Shown here piece after piece: positions 1 through 9,474 of a stretch of DNA of 64,000 bases (position 1 is the stretch's first letter; the number at the start of each line of letters is the position of its first letter). The stretch lies in assembly GCA_018826295.1 (NCBI GenBank), contig JAHJZX010000045.1:1-64000 (forward strand). The letters run 5' to 3'. The notes under the pieces are model-generated. The model saw nothing but the letters and a program-made list of their open reading frames with translations, was not told where the DNA came from and made no database searches. The position numbers and the translations under genes are program-made. The stretch comes from Gammaproteobacteria bacterium. Its GTDB lineage: Bacteria; Pseudomonadota; Gammaproteobacteria; Enterobacterales; Alteromonadaceae.

Positions 1-45
1 ATGGCAGCCCGTAACATCGTTTGGTTTAGCGAAGAAAATAAGTAG
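1..45 (+). CDS. nusA: Transcription termination/antitermination factor NusA, C-terminal end only (partial)
   Basis: The first 14 codons read MAARNIVWFSEENK and then stop. This matches the conserved end of NusA, which in E. coli finishes with a very similar MAARNICWF sequence. The rest of the gene lies outside the window to the left. The infB start follows 21 bases after the stop, the usual nusA-infB arrangement, so the two are surely co-transcribed. NusA binds RNA polymerase and modulates pausing, termination and antitermination. Identification rests on this short tail plus the neighbour. Confidence 0.9.
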   Translation: MAARNIVWFSEENK

Positions 46-66
46 TCAACGGAGGTAACAACACAA

Positions 67-2751
67 ATGGCAGAAGTCACTATAGAAAAGCTAGCCAGTG
101 ATGTCGGTACTACTGTTGAACGGTTAGTGCAGCAATTCGCTGATGCCGGTATCAGTAAAACAGCCGGTCAGGTAGTCAGCGAAGATGAGAAAAAATCCCT
201 GCTCGAGCACCTAAGTGCGCAGCATGGCGGCAAGACGGCAGAGCCTTCACGCTTAACATTAAAGCGTAAAGAAAAAACCACGCTGAGTGTGTCTGGTGGT
301 GCAGGTCGCAACCGTGAAATTCAGGTAGAAGTACGTAAGCAAAAAACTTACGTGAAAAAGCCAATGGTGGATGAAGCAACGTTAAAAGCGCAGGAAGAAG
401 CCCGTTTGGCAGAAGAAAAAGCCCGGGCCGATGCTGAGGCGGCGCGTCAGGATGCTGATCGCAAAGCTAAAGAAATTGCTGCAGCTAAAGCCAAAGAAGA
501 AGCCGAGCGTAAAGCGGCTGAAGCTAAGCGTCGTGAAGAAGCCAAGCAAGCACAGTTATTAAAAGACGATCCGGAAGAAGCGGCGCGCCGTGCGGCAAAA
601 GAAGACGCGCGTAAAGAAGCAGAGCGGATCCGTCAGCAGCAGGAAGCTGAAGCATTACGTAAGCTGGAAGAAGAAGCGGCTAAGCAGGCTGAAGCAGCAC
701 GCAAACTGGCCGAAGAAAACAGCGAGCGTTGGGCGCAGGAAGAAAAAGCCAAGCCAGCCGACACTGACGACTACCACCTGACCAGCAATGAATTTGCAAA
801 ACAGGCAGAAGACGAAGTTGACGCGAAAGAAGAGCGTGCTGGCCGTCGTGGTGCGGGTAAAAAAGCTCCTGTTGTTAAAGGCAAAAAGAAAGATGACGCC
901 AACGACAAAGAAGCTTTTAACCGTGCCAACCGTCATGCGAAAAAGAAAAAAACGCCTACCAGTATGCAGCACGGTTTTAATAAGCCTGCCCAACCAGTAG
1001 AGCGCGAAGTTAAAATTGGCGAAACCATTACCGTGGCAGAATTAGCCGCTAAGATGGCAGTAAAGGCTTCAGAAGTTATTAAAACCATGATGAAAATGGG
1101 CGCTATGGCGACCATTAATCAGGTAATTGATCAGGAAACTGCGGCCATAGTTTGTGAAGAAATGGGCCACAAATTTACCCTGACCAAAGAAAACGAGCTG
1201 GAAGAAGCGGTAATGTCTGACCGTCAGGGTGAAGGCGAGCTGGAGCCACGCGCACCTGTTGTTACGGTAATGGGCCACGTTGACCACGGTAAAACTTCTT
1301 TACTGGATTACATTCGTAAAGCCAAGGTAGCGGCCGGTGAAGCGGGTGGTATTACCCAGCATATCGGTGCTTATCATGTTGATACCGACCGCGGTATGGT
1401 GACCTTCCTCGATACACCAGGCCACGCAGCCTTTACCTCAATGCGTGCGCGCGGTGCTAAAGCGACGGATATCGTTATTTTGGTGGTAGCGGCTGATGAT
1501 GGCGTAATGCCACAAACCAAAGAGGCTATCCAGCACGCTAAAGCTGCCGGTGTACCGCTGGTGGTTGCTGTTAACAAGATGGATAAACCGGAAGCTGATC
1601 CTGAGCGGGTACGTAACGAGCTGTCGCAGTATGATGTTATCTCGGAAGAGTGGGGCGGCGATGTGCAGTTTGTGCCGGTATCGGCAAAATCAGGCATGGG
1701 TATCGATGACTTACTTGAAGCCATTTTGAACCAGTCTGAATTGCTGGAACTAAAAGCGGTGAAACAAGGTCTGGCTCGCGGTGTCGTGATTGAATCGCGG
1801 TTGGATAAAGGCCGCGGTCCGGTTGCGTCTATCCTGGTTCAGGAAGGCACCTTAAAGCAAGGCGAAATTGTACTTTGTGGTTTTGAATACGGCCGTGTAC
1901 GGGCAATGCGCGACGAAAACGGTAAAGAAGTCAAAACTGCCGGTCCGTCTATTCCGGTTGAGATTTTAGGTTTATCCGGTGTACCGCAGGCAGGTGATGA
2001 AGTCACAGTTGTTAAAGACGAGCGTAAAGCGCGTGAAGTAGCCTTATACCGTCAGGGTAAATTCCGCGATATTAAACTGGCACGCCAGCAGAAGTCGAAG
2101 CTGGAAAACATGTTTGCTAACATGACTGATGGCGACGTATCAGAACTGAATATCGTACTGAAAGCTGACGTACAGGGTTCAGTTGAAGCGATAACCGAGT
2201 CGTTGATGAAGCTGTCGACAGACGAAGTGAAAGTGAAGATTGTTGGCTCTGGCGTAGGTGGTATCACCGAAACCGACGTAACATTAGCTGCAGCGTCATC
2301 GGCCATTGTTATCGGCTTTAACGTACGGGCGGATGGTACAGCGCGTAAACTGGTTGAAGACGAAGGCCTGGACTTACGTTACTACGGCATCATTTATGAG
2401 CTGTTAGACGAAGTACGTGCTGCGATGACCGGTATGTTAGCGCCTGAATTTAAGCAACAGATCATTGGTCTGGCGCAGGTGCGTGACGTGTTCCGTTCAC
2501 CGAAATTTGGTGCTGTTGCCGGCTGTATGGTTACTGAAGGTGTGATCAAGCGTAACGCGCCGATCCGGGTACTGCGTGACAACGTGGTAATTTTCGAAGG
2601 TGAACTGGAATCGCTGCGTCGCTTTAAAGATGACGTTAGTGAAGTCCGTAACGGCTTTGAATGTGGTATCGGCGTTAAGAACTACAACGATGTGCGCGAA
2701 GGCGACCAGATCGAAGTGTTCGAAGTGATACAGGTTGAACGTACCCTGTAA
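67..2751 (+). CDS. infB: Translation initiation factor IF-2
   Basis: IF-2 is the GTPase that brings initiator fMet-tRNA to the 30S subunit and promotes 50S joining. The 894-residue length is that of the long proteobacterial form. An N-terminal IF2_N domain (about 1-50) is followed by a highly charged Lys/Glu/Ala-rich linker (about 95-310), a second IF2_N domain (about 320-370) and the GTPase domain. G1 is GHVDHGKT at residues 403-410, G3 is DTPGH and G4 is NKMD; the beta-barrel and C-terminal fMet-tRNA-binding domains follow. The ATG is preceded by a strong GGAGGT at 51-56. It lies between nusA and rbfA as in most gammaproteobacteria. Internal shorter isoforms, as in E. coli, are possible but not proven here. 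Confidence 0.98.
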   Translation: MAEVTIEKLASDVGTTVERLVQQFADAGISKTAGQVVSEDEKKSLLEHLSAQHGGKTAEPSRLTLKRKEKTTLSVSGGAGRNREIQVEVRKQKTYVKKPMVDEATLKAQEEARLAEEKARADAEAARQDADRKAKEIAAAKAKEEAERKAAEAKRREEAKQAQLLKDDPEEAARRAAKEDARKEAERIRQQQEAEALRKLEEEAAKQAEAARKLAEENSERWAQEEKAKPADTDDYHLTSNEFAKQAEDEVDAKEERAGRRGAGKKAPVVKGKKKDDANDKEAFNRANRHAKKKKTPTSMQHGFNKPAQPVEREVKIGETITVAELAAKMAVKASEVIKTMMKMGAMATINQVIDQETAAIVCEEMGHKFTLTKENELEEAVMSDRQGEGELEPRAPVVTVMGHVDHGKTSLLDYIRKAKVAAGEAGGITQHIGAYHVDTDRGMVTFLDTPGHAAFTSMRARGAKATDIVILVVAADDGVMPQTKEAIQHAKAAGVPLVVAVNKMDKPEADPERVRNELSQYDVISEEWGGDVQFVPVSAKSGMGIDDLLEAILNQSELLELKAVKQGLARGVVIESRLDKGRGPVASILVQEGTLKQGEIVLCGFEYGRVRAMRDENGKEVKTAGPSIPVEILGLSGVPQAGDEVTVVKDERKAREVALYRQGKFRDIKLARQQKSKLENMFANMTDGDVSELNIVLKADVQGSVEAITESLMKLSTDEVKVKIVGSGVGGITETDVTLAAASSAIVIGFNVRADGTARKLVEDEGLDLRYYGIIYELLDEVRAAMTGMLAPEFKQQIIGLAQVRDVFRSPKFGAVAGCMVTEGVIKRNAPIRVLRDNVVIFEGELESLRRFKDDVSEVRNGFECGIGVKNYNDVREGDQIEVFEVIQVERTL

Positions 2752-2767
2752 CAGGCAACGCAATATT

Positions 2768-2798
2768 AAAACAGGGGCCTTGGGCCCCTGTTTTGTCT
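2768..2798 (+). terminator. Perfect 12-bp hairpin with short T run between infB and rbfA
   Basis: AAAACAGGGGCC (2768-2779), a TTG loop and GGCCCCTGTTTT (2783-2794) form a perfect stem ending in a short T run. It has the look of an intrinsic terminator, yet rbfA and truB directly follow. It may act as a partial terminator or an RNA processing/stability element in the operon. It also argues against the TTG start at 2793 for rbfA. Confidence 0.7.
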
Positions 2799-2819
2799 GC
2801 AATAGACAATGGAAATAGC

Positions 2820-3275
2820 ATGATGAAAGAATTCTCGCGTGTCGACAGACTGTCGCAGCAAATGAAAAAAGAAATGGCCGTGATCCTGCAGCGTGAAATT
2901 AAAGATCCGCGCCTGCACACTATGATCACGGTATCGGATGTGGAAGTATCACGCGATTTGTCGCATGCCAAGGTGTTTGTCACCTTTTTGGGCCTGGCCG
3001 ATGAAAAGGTGGAAGACAATTTAAAGATCCTCAATGATGCTTCCGGTTTTGTCCGCAGCTTAATTGGTAAGCGTATTCAGGCGCGCATTGTGCCGCACAT
3101 CCGCTTTGTGTTTGACGAATCGCTCAATGAAGGCATCCGCATGGCTACTCTGGTTAGCAGTGCGCGGGCCGAAGATGACCGGCGCCGGCTTGAGTCTGGC
3201 CAGGCGCTGGATGACGTTGCCAGTGACAATGCGGCAAACAGTGATACAAACGACAGCGATGAGCCGGCAAACTAA
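2820..3275 (+). CDS. rbfA: Ribosome-binding factor A
   Basis: RbfA is a small KH-like protein that binds immature 30S subunits and assists 16S rRNA 5'-end maturation, important in the cold. I choose the ATG at 2820, giving 151 residues beginning [18 protein letters not shown], which aligns with the normal RbfA N-terminus. An in-frame TTG at 2793 would start inside the preceding hairpin. The motif [11 protein letters not shown] near residue 25 is typical. The C-terminal 30 residues are an Asp/Asn/Ser-rich tail. The stop TAA shares one base with the truB ATG, so the two are translationally coupled. Confidence 0.95.
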   Translation: MMKEFSRVDRLSQQMKKEMAVILQREIKDPRLHTMITVSDVEVSRDLSHAKVFVTFLGLADEKVEDNLKILNDASGFVRSLIGKRIQARIVPHIRFVFDESLNEGIRMATLVSSARAEDDRRRLESGQALDDVASDNAANSDTNDSDEPAN

Positions 3276-4201
3276 TGGCGCGCAAAAACGCCCGGGCGGT
3301 TAATGGCATTTTGCTGCTGGATAAGCCACTGGAAGTAAGCAGTAACGGCATTTTACAGCGGGTGCGTTGGTTATATCAGGCACAAAAAGCCGGCCATACC
3401 GGCGCACTGGATCCGATGGCATCGGGCTTGCTGCCGATTTGTTTTGGCGAAGCGACTAAGTTTAGCCAGTTTTTGCTTGATACCGACAAAACCTATCTGG
3501 TAACAGCGGTGTTTGGCGTGCGTACCAGCACCAGTGATGCTGAAGGCGAGATTATAAGCGAAAAGCCGGTGCAATTTAGCCAGGCGGAACTGGAGCAGGC
3601 ATTAACAGCGTTTCGTGGTGATATTTTGCAAGTGCCCACCATGTTTTCGGCGCTGAAGTACCAGGGCCAGCCGCTATATCGCTATGCCCGTCAGGGCATT
3701 ACTGTGCCGCGCGAAGCCAGGCCTATCAGTATTTTTCGCTTTGAGCTGCTCAGGTTTAACGGCGCGACGGCAGATTTTATTGTGCATTGTAGCAAAGGCA
3801 CTTACATCCGCACCCTGATTGATGATTTGGGTGAAGCATTGGGCTGTGGTGCTCATGTCGGCGCCTTGCACCGCACCCAGGTAGGGCCTTTTGTGGCAGA
3901 GCAGATGATTACGCCATCACAACTGGATGCGCTGGCAGAACCTTGTCATGCAGCTAATGATTTTAGCGCTATGGATGCGCTGTTACTGCCGCTGGACGCC
4001 GGTATTGTTAGCATGCCTAAACTGCTGTTGACTGAGCAGGAACAACACCGTTTACAACATGGGCAGCATTGTCAGGTCAGTGCGGCAGATATTGCTGCTA
4101 TTAAACTGCATGGTCCGGATGACCGCTTCTTTGGCGTTGGTCAGGTAGAACAAGGTGTACTGAGTTCACGTCGTTTGCTCAATACCACTGCTGTACAATA
4201 G
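3275..4201 (+). CDS. truB: tRNA pseudouridine(55) synthase
   Basis: TruB converts U55 to pseudouridine in the T-loop of most tRNAs. The 308-residue protein has the family signature GHTGALDPMASG, placing the catalytic aspartate at Asp46, followed by LPICFGEATKFSQ. The middle contains the RNA-binding segment around KGTYIRTLIDDLG, and the C-terminus has a PUA-like region. The ATG overlaps the rbfA stop by one base. The order rbfA-truB-rpsO is standard. Length is normal and nothing is missing. Confidence 0.97.
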   Translation: MARKNARAVNGILLLDKPLEVSSNGILQRVRWLYQAQKAGHTGALDPMASGLLPICFGEATKFSQFLLDTDKTYLVTAVFGVRTSTSDAEGEIISEKPVQFSQAELEQALTAFRGDILQVPTMFSALKYQGQPLYRYARQGITVPREARPISIFRFELLRFNGATADFIVHCSKGTYIRTLIDDLGEALGCGAHVGALHRTQVGPFVAEQMITPSQLDALAEPCHAANDFSAMDALLLPLDAGIVSMPKLLLTEQEQHRLQHGQHCQVSAADIAAIKLHGPDDRFFGVGQVEQGVLSSRRLLNTTAVQ

Positions 4202-4218
4202 CCCGACACAGAAACGCC

Positions 4219-4246
4219 TTGTAAATCGGCTGGGAAATGCTATCAT
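4219..4246 (+). promoter_or_regulatory. Candidate sigma70 promoter for rpsO
   Basis: TTGTAA (4219-4224), a 16-base spacer and TATCAT (4241-4246) lie in the 123-base gap between truB and the rpsO start. E. coli also has an rpsO promoter in this position. Recognition is by eye only. Confidence 0.4.
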
Positions 4247-4324
4247 ACCGCGGATTTTTTGGGGTCTGCTGGATGAGTGATCGGCGATACCCTTACCTTA
4301 GTTCACTCAGATTTGGAGCTAAAT

Positions 4325-4594
4325 ATGTCTTTAAGCGCTGCTGTAAAAGCAAAAATTGTTGCTGACTATGCTGTGAAGCAAGGCGACACAGGTTCACCAG
4401 AAGTACAGGTTGCCCTGTTAACTGCATCTATCAACCACCTGCAAGGTCACTTTGCCGAGCACAAGCATGACTTCCACTCACGTCGTGGTCTGCTGCGTAT
4501 GGTTAGCCAGCGTCGTAAATTACTGGACTACTTAAAAGGCAAAGATCAGAGCCGTTATGCGACTCTGATTGAGCGTTTAGGTCTGCGTCGTTAA
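4325..4594 (+). CDS. rpsO: 30S ribosomal protein S15
   Basis: S15 binds the 16S rRNA central domain and takes part in an intersubunit bridge. The proper start is the ATG at 4325, preceded by GGAG at 4314-4317. It gives the standard 89 residues with S15 features such as [25 protein letters not shown] and the C-terminal [12 protein letters not shown]. An upstream in-frame start at 4277 would add 16 residues unlike any S15. An intrinsic terminator follows 10 bases after the stop. Autoregulation through the mRNA leader is known in E. coli; I could not model it here. Confidence 0.98.
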   Translation: MSLSAAVKAKIVADYAVKQGDTGSPEVQVALLTASINHLQGHFAEHKHDFHSRRGLLRMVSQRRKLLDYLKGKDQSRYATLIERLGLRR

Positions 4595-4604
4595 GATGCG
4601 AGAC

Positions 4605-4632
4605 AAAAAAGGGGCTTAGCGCCCCTTTTTTT
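4605..4632 (+). terminator. Intrinsic terminator after rpsO
   Basis: AAAAAAGGGGC (4605-4615) pairs with GCCCCTTTTTT (4621-4631) around a 5-base loop and runs into a T tract. It separates rpsO from pnp. In E. coli the same spot holds a partial terminator with read-through into pnp. Confidence 0.9.
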
Positions 4633-4699
4633 ATGCCAAAGATTATTTTTAGCTTAAGTTCGCATTTGACTGAACTATCTTTTAGCTCTGGTTACAGAG

Positions 4700-4705
4700 T
4701 ATACT
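4700..4705 (+). promoter_or_regulatory. Candidate -10 element for pnp
   Basis: TATACT lies 63 bases before the pnp start, in the gap after the rpsO terminator. The -35 region at the proper distance is weak (a TTGACT at 4666 is too far, 28 bases). A promoter here would let pnp be transcribed independently of rpsO. Confidence 0.3.
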
Positions 4706-4768
4706 AGCGCGGTATTAAATGAAGAAAATGTCATCGCAATCAGGCGATCAAGTTAAGGAAACAAACAC

Positions 4769-6898
4769 GTGACTCCCATCGTAAAATCATTCCCATTCGG
4801 CCAACACACTTTTACTTTAGAGACCGGCGTAATAGCCCGTCAGGCAGACGCCGCAGTGCTGGCCAGCCTGGGTGATACCTCAGTTTTAGTAACGGTAGTA
4901 GGTAAGAAAGAAGCTAAGCCTGGTCAGGACTTCTTCCCGTTAACGGTAAATTACCAGGAAAAAATGTATGCAGCCGGCCGTATTCCGGGCGGTTTCTTTA
5001 AGCGTGAAGGCCGCCCAAGTGAAGGCGAAACGTTAACTTCACGTTTAATCGACCGGCCAATTCGTCCGCTGTTCCCGGAAGGCTTCAACAATGAAGTTCA
5101 GGTTATTGCCACTGTAGTTTCAGTACAACCAGAAATTCAGCCAGACATCGTTGCTCTGATTGGTACTTCTGCGGCGCTGGCCTTATCTGGCATTCCGTTT
5201 GCCGGTCCTATCGGTGCCGCCCGCGTTGGTTATATCAATAACCAATACGTACTGAACCCGTCAGAAGAAGAGCTGAAGAGCTCTAAGCTGGACTTAGTGG
5301 TAGCCGGTACTGCCGGTGCGGTATTAATGGTTGAATCTGAAGCCGGCATTCTGTCTGAAGACGTAATGCTGGGTGCAGTAATGTATGGCCACGAGCAAAT
5401 GCAAACGGCCATCAATGCCATTAACGAATTTGCAGCCGAAGGTGGCAAGCCGAAGTGGAACTGGCAGGCGCCAGCGAAAAACGAGCCGTTAATTGCTAAA
5501 ATTGACAGCCTGGCACGTGCGCAATTGGGCGAAGCTTATCAGATCACTGAAAAAGCCAAGCGCTATGAGCGTATCGGCGAGATTAAAGCGGCGTTAGTAG
5601 AACAACTGACTGCTGAGCTGGCTGAAGGCGAAGAGCTGAACAAGAACGAAGTAGGCGAGATTTTCCACGAGCTGGAATCTAAAGTAGTACGTGGTCGTAT
5701 CACTAAAGGTGAACCGCGTATTGATGGCCGCGACCCGGAAATGATCCGTGGTTTAAGTGTAATGACCGGTGTACTGCCACGTACCCACGGTTCAGCATTG
5801 TTTACCCGCGGTGAAACTCAGGCGTTGGTTACTGCCACTTTAGGTACGGCGCGTGATGCACAAAACATCGACGACTTGTTAAGTGCTAAAACTGACACTT
5901 TCATGCTGCATTACAACTTCCCACCGTACTGTGTTGGCGAAACTGGCATGGTGGGTTCACCTAAGCGTCGCGAAATCGGTCATGGCCGTTTAGCTAAGCG
6001 CGGTGTATTAGCGGTAATGCCGGATTTCAATGACTTCCCGTACACAGTGCGTATCGTGTCAGAAATCACTGAGTCTAACGGCTCAAGCTCTATGGCATCA
6101 GTATGTGGTTCGTCACTGGCACTGATGGATGCCGGCGTACCTATTAAAGCCTCAGTGGCTGGTATCGCTATGGGTCTGGTTAAAGAAGGCGATGATTTCG
6201 TAGTACTGTCAGACATCTTAGGTGATGAAGATCACTTAGGCGATATGGACTTTAAAGTAGCAGGTACTACCGACGGTATTACTGCACTGCAAATGGACAT
6301 TAAGATCGACGGTATCACCAAAGAAATTATGCAAATTGCTCTGAAGCAAGCTAAAGCAGCGCGTTTGCACATTCTGAACGTGATGGACCAGGCGATCAGC
6401 GGTCACCGCGAAGAAATGTCTGAGTACGCACCGCGTATTTACACCATGAAGATTAACCCGGAGAAAATCCGTGAAGTAATCGGTAAAGGTGGTGCGGTAA
6501 TTCGTCAGATCACAGAAGAATCAGGTACTACTATTGAGCTGGAAGATGACGGCAGCATTAAAATTGCCGCAACTACAGCTAAAGCCGCACAAATTGCTAT
6601 CGACAAGATCAACGCCATCACGGCAGAGATTGAAGTGGGTGCCATTTATGAAGGTGAAGTGGTGCGTATTGTTGACTTCGGTGCTTTTGTAAACGTATTG
6701 CCGGGTAAAGATGGTTTGGTACATATTTCACAAATCTCTGACGAGCGCGTGAATAACGTATCTGAGCACCTGACTTTAGGCCAGAAAGTATCGGTTAAGG
6801 TACTGGAAGTCGACAAGCAAGGCCGCGTGCGTTTAAGTATCAAAGAAGCTAACGCTAAACCTGCTGCAGAGTCTGCAAATGCTGATGCAAATGCCTGA
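4769..6898 (+). CDS. pnp: Polyribonucleotide nucleotidyltransferase (PNPase)
   Basis: PNPase degrades RNA 3'-to-5' by phosphorolysis and is part of the RNA degradosome. The 709-residue protein starts at GTG with AAGGAA at 4755-4760. It contains two RNase PH-like domains (about 10-230 and 310-545) joined by an alpha-helical linker, then a KH domain (about 553-615, with [12 protein letters not shown]) and an S1 RNA-binding domain (about 622-690). The motif [16 protein letters not shown] and [10 protein letters not shown] are characteristic. The final 20 bases overlap the earliest possible start of nlpI. In E. coli NlpI is also encoded directly after pnp. Confidence 0.98.
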   Translation: MTPIVKSFPFGQHTFTLETGVIARQADAAVLASLGDTSVLVTVVGKKEAKPGQDFFPLTVNYQEKMYAAGRIPGGFFKREGRPSEGETLTSRLIDRPIRPLFPEGFNNEVQVIATVVSVQPEIQPDIVALIGTSAALALSGIPFAGPIGAARVGYINNQYVLNPSEEELKSSKLDLVVAGTAGAVLMVESEAGILSEDVMLGAVMYGHEQMQTAINAINEFAAEGGKPKWNWQAPAKNEPLIAKIDSLARAQLGEAYQITEKAKRYERIGEIKAALVEQLTAELAEGEELNKNEVGEIFHELESKVVRGRITKGEPRIDGRDPEMIRGLSVMTGVLPRTHGSALFTRGETQALVTATLGTARDAQNIDDLLSAKTDTFMLHYNFPPYCVGETGMVGSPKRREIGHGRLAKRGVLAVMPDFNDFPYTVRIVSEITESNGSSSMASVCGSSLALMDAGVPIKASVAGIAMGLVKEGDDFVVLSDILGDEDHLGDMDFKVAGTTDGITALQMDIKIDGITKEIMQIALKQAKAARLHILNVMDQAISGHREEMSEYAPRIYTMKINPEKIREVIGKGGAVIRQITEESGTTIELEDDGSIKIAATTAKAAQIAIDKINAITAEIEVGAIYEGEVVRIVDFGAFVNVLPGKDGLVHISQISDERVNNVSEHLTLGQKVSVKVLEVDKQGRVRLSIKEANAKPAAESANADANA

Positions 6899-7787
6899 TA
6901 GGCTATTACGTAAAGCAGCGCCATTGGCGCTGCTTGCGCTACTGCTGGGTGGCTGTGCATCACAGTCACCATCAGCAGCCCTGTGGCTTACACCTGAGCC
7001 GCAGCCTGTTTCCTACCGTACTGAGCTGGCTATTGCCCGTTTAAGCGAAATTTTACATCGTGCCGAGTTATCAGAAGAGCAATCTGCTCAGCTGTATTAT
7101 GATCGCGGCGTAATGTACGACAGCGTTGGTCTGCGCACGTTGGCCCGGCTCGATTTTATGCGTGCCTTGCGCTTAAAGCCGGATATGGCCGATGCGTACA
7201 ACTTTGTTGGTATTCATCATACCGTCAGCGGCGAGTTTGACGCTGCTTACGAAGCCTTTGATTCGGCCCTGGAACTGGCGCCAGAGCATGAGTATGCTTA
7301 TCTCAATCGCGGTATTGCGTTGTATTACGCCGACAAAACAGAACTGGCTACCCAGGATCTGCAGCGTTTTCTGGCGTTGAAACCGGCAGATGCGTACCGG
7401 ATAGTTTGGTTATATCTGGTGCAAAGTGAGCTGTCGCAACCTGTTGCCAAACAACAATTGATACAACAGCTGCAACTGTTAGATGCAAATGACTGGGCGA
7501 CTAATCTGGTGCTGTTTTTTGCCGGCCAGCTTAGCGAAAAAGCATTACTTGACTCTGTGCTGGTTGATTTATCCAGCCCGCAGTTGTTAGCCGAGCGTTT
7601 ATGCGAAGTCTATTTCTATCTGGCAAAATGGCATGAAACTCAAAACCGGCCACAGCAAGCACTGAGTTATTATAAAAAAGTGCTGGCGACCAATGTGTAC
7701 GAGTTTGTTGAGCATCGTTATGCCAGGTTGGAAATGGCCAGATTGCGTGGCGAAGCACCGATAGATGCTTATGTTGATGAACCCTAA
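6879..7787 (+). CDS. nlpI: NlpI family TPR lipoprotein
   Basis: NlpI is an outer-membrane lipoprotein that, in E. coli, acts as adaptor for the Prc protease and peptidoglycan hydrolases such as MepS. The 302-residue frame has a signal peptide with lipobox LGGC (Cys26 counted from the first ATG) and TPR repeats, including [28 protein letters not shown] and [18 protein letters not shown] codons at 6879, 6885 and 6891 are all possible; every one overlaps the end of pnp, so translation is coupled. The protein is close in length to E. coli NlpI (294). Position after pnp supports the assignment. Confidence 0.93.
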   Translation: MLMQMPDRLLRKAAPLALLALLLGGCASQSPSAALWLTPEPQPVSYRTELAIARLSEILHRAELSEEQSAQLYYDRGVMYDSVGLRTLARLDFMRALRLKPDMADAYNFVGIHHTVSGEFDAAYEAFDSALELAPEHEYAYLNRGIALYYADKTELATQDLQRFLALKPADAYRIVWLYLVQSELSQPVAKQQLIQQLQLLDANDWATNLVLFFAGQLSEKALLDSVLVDLSSPQLLAERLCEVYFYLAKWHETQNRPQQALSYYKKVLATNVYEFVEHRYARLEMARLRGEAPIDAYVDEP

Positions 7788-8943
7788 GTTCACCTGCAAA
7801 TTACCAAACAAAAGCCGCTTAGCCGGCTTTTTTGTTTTTGCGCTGTTAACTGCCTGCAATCAGGCACCATCGCAGGACGCGTTGATTGCCAGAGCCCAAA
7901 CCGAGCCGGCAGTTGCCCTAAGCCTGGCGGCACAGCGCCTGGCCAGTGGTGAGACAGACGCTGCATTGCAGTTTTTTCAACTGGCTGCCACAGCCGGTGA
8001 TAGCACAGCACTAAGCCATGCGCTGGCATTGCAACAGCGTTTGCATGGCCGTTTAAGCGCGGCAAGCTGGCTGGCACAGCAGTGGCAGCTTGGCTTGATA
8101 ACAGCAGATGCAGTAAGCCAGGCGCAGCGTGCAGAATTGGGCTTGTGGCCGCAGCACAAGCCAACTGTAGACGCTTATGCGTCTGCTGCCGGTTGCCAGT
8201 TAACCGTGCAACCGGTTGCCAGCCAGCAACAGGGCGTAGCGCGTTGGCACACGCTGTTGCAGGCATGGCAGCAAGACGGGCAACTAGCTGCTTTACCGGT
8301 GTGTTTTAATGCCTTGCACGTGATTAACAGTACACAACTGCGTTGCTCCGAGCAGAGTAACAGCCGCATCAGTTGTCACTATCCATCGTTGCAGACTCTG
8401 GTTAGCACAGGTGAGTTTAGCCAGCTGCTGGTCGTAGCCGGGCGGGGCACAGCCAGCTACAACAACGGTATCCTACAACTGCCTGATACCGCCAGCCTGG
8501 CGCTATTGCGGCATGAGTTTATGCATGTACTTGGTTTTATTGACGAATACGCGCTAGCTGACAGCATAGCCACTGAGGTGTGCCAGCCGGACAAGATCTA
8601 TCCTAACCTGCTGATCAAGGCCGACGCCGATGCCTACCAGCAGCACTGGCAACTGCCCGACGCACCGCAGCTAACCGCTGTTGATACCTGTCAGGCCATG
8701 GGTATACAAGCTTACAGGGTTATTGCACAAGATAATCTGATGCGGTTTTATGAGCTGGGTTTACCTGCAGAGTACTTTGCGCTGGCACAGCAAATTCTGG
8801 CGCAGCCGGACAAACTGATGCCGGTGCAATACTATTTCGCTTATTTGGCGCGGCAGCAACAAAACTGGCCGTTATGGCAACAACTTATGCAACAGGCAGC
8901 AGACCAGGGGTATGCTGACGCCAGTAGTGCACTGGCACCCTAA
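7780..8943 (+). CDS. Lipoprotein with a metzincin-like HExxHxxGxxD motif
   Basis: I do not recognise a named family. The ATG at 7780 overlaps the nlpI stop by eight bases and gives 387 residues. The N-terminus is a lipoprotein signal with lipobox LTAC (Cys27). A helical, Ala/Gln-rich region (about 40-130) looks Sel1/TPR-like. Around residue 245 lies HEFMHVLGFID, which fits the zinc-protease pattern HExxHxxGxxD, with Glu-Tyr following. Several cysteines (about 139-200, 270, 300) could form disulfides, consistent with a periplasmic location. Translational coupling to nlpI suggests a role in the same envelope context, perhaps proteolysis; that is inference. Later ORF start choices (7765, 7771) are possible but would enlarge the overlap. 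Confidence 0.75.
   Translation, partial: NPKFTCKLPNKSRLAGFFVFALLTACNQAPSQDALIARAQTEPAVALSLAAQRLASGETDAALQFFQLAATAGDSTALSHALALQQRLHGRLSAASWLAQQWQLGLITADAVSQAQRAELGLWPQHKPTVDAYASAAGCQLTVQPVASQQQGVARWHTLLQAWQQDGQLAALPVCFNALHVINSTQLRCSEQSNSRISCHYPSLQTLVSTGEFSQLLVVAGRGTASYNNGILQLPDTASLALLRHEFMHVLGFIDEYALADSIATEVCQPDKIYPNLLIKADADAYQQHWQLPDAPQLTAVDTCQAMGIQAYRVIAQDNLMRFYELGLPAEYFALAQQILAQPDKLMPVQYYFAYLARQQQNWPLWQQLMQQAADQGYADASSALAP
7810..7833 (+). terminator. Terminator-like hairpin after nlpI, inside the next gene's signal-peptide codons
   Basis: AAAAGCCG (7810-7817), loop CTTAGC and CGGCTTTT (7824-7831) form a stem followed by more T residues. It lies 23 bases after the nlpI stop but within the downstream lipoprotein reading frame, where it encodes part of the hydrophobic signal segment. 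It could terminate or attenuate transcription when the downstream gene is not translated. Confidence 0.65.
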
Positions 8944-8963
8944 ATTATTGAGGCTGGGATAGA

Positions 8964-9323
8964 CTATTCGTGCTCGCTAAGCTCGGTCAGCTCGCGGCTG
9001 AGTAGCTCGGCATCGCCAAGGTTTAGCTCCAGCAGGCGACGCAGGTGCGATACGCTATCAATGTCAATTTTTTCACAGTGCAAGCCAACAGTCGTAGCTG
9101 ACTGATGCGCTACGCTGACTTCCATCACCAGTTCTACCGGAAAGTCGTTCAACGAAATCCGTAATTCCATCATTTTCGGTAAAGAGCGAGGCCAGTCAGT
9201 AGGCTTTTTAATCAGCGCGCCTTTGAGTGACAAATCCAGCACTTCAGTGGCGCAGCTATGGCTGCCAATTTCAAGATGGGCCTTGCCTTTAAAACTCACC
9301 CGGCTAAATCGTCTGTGTTCCAT
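8964..9323 (-). CDS. PilZ domain protein (probable c-di-GMP binder)
   Basis: The protein is a single PilZ domain of 119 residues starting at the ATG at 9323, preceded on its strand by a GGGGGA Shine-Dalgarno. An upstream in-frame start at 9353 would add ten residues ahead of that site. The two c-di-GMP-binding signatures are present: RxxxR at Arg4-Arg8 (RRFSR) and DxSxxG at Asp30-Gly35 (DLSLKG). No catalytic or membrane segment is visible. It is convergent with the metalloprotease-like lipoprotein and sits beyond the lipA terminator, so it is probably its own transcription unit. The target process is unknown. Confidence 0.88.
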   Translation of the reverse strand: MEHRRFSRVSFKGKAHLEIGSHSCATEVLDLSLKGALIKKPTDWPRSLPKMMELRISLNDFPVELVMEVSVAHQSATTVGLHCEKIDIDSVSHLRRLLELNLGDAELLSRELTELSEHE

Positions 9324-9422
9324 CGCATCCCCCAATAGTGCTGTAAGAAGCATAGCGGTTTTTCGCAGAAAAAGCAGCGCTCTCGGTAGTCAAAATGCGT
9401 CTTCAATCACTACGTCAGCAAT

Positions 9423-9448
9423 AAAAAATGCGCCCGCAGGCGCATTTT
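9423..9448 (-). terminator. Intrinsic terminator of the lip operon
   Basis: AAAATGCGCC (9425-9434), a CGCA loop and GGCGCATTTT (9439-9448) form a 10-bp stem. Read on the minus strand it ends in six T residues, 26 bases after the lipA stop. Confidence 0.9.
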
Positions 9449-9474
9449 CCAACCAGAACGCATGGTAGCGTTGA

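Noticed and set aside
655-1287. Long antisense frames within infB
   Set aside because: They arise from the biased Lys/Glu/Ala codon use of the IF-2 linker read backwards and have Phe-rich low-complexity sequence.
2793-2819. Extended rbfA start at TTG 2793
   Set aside because: It lies within the hairpin and adds nine residues unlike RbfA; the ATG at 2820 fits the family.
4277-4324. Extended rpsO start
   Set aside because: It adds 16 residues to the normal 89-residue S15; GGAG precedes the ATG at 4325.
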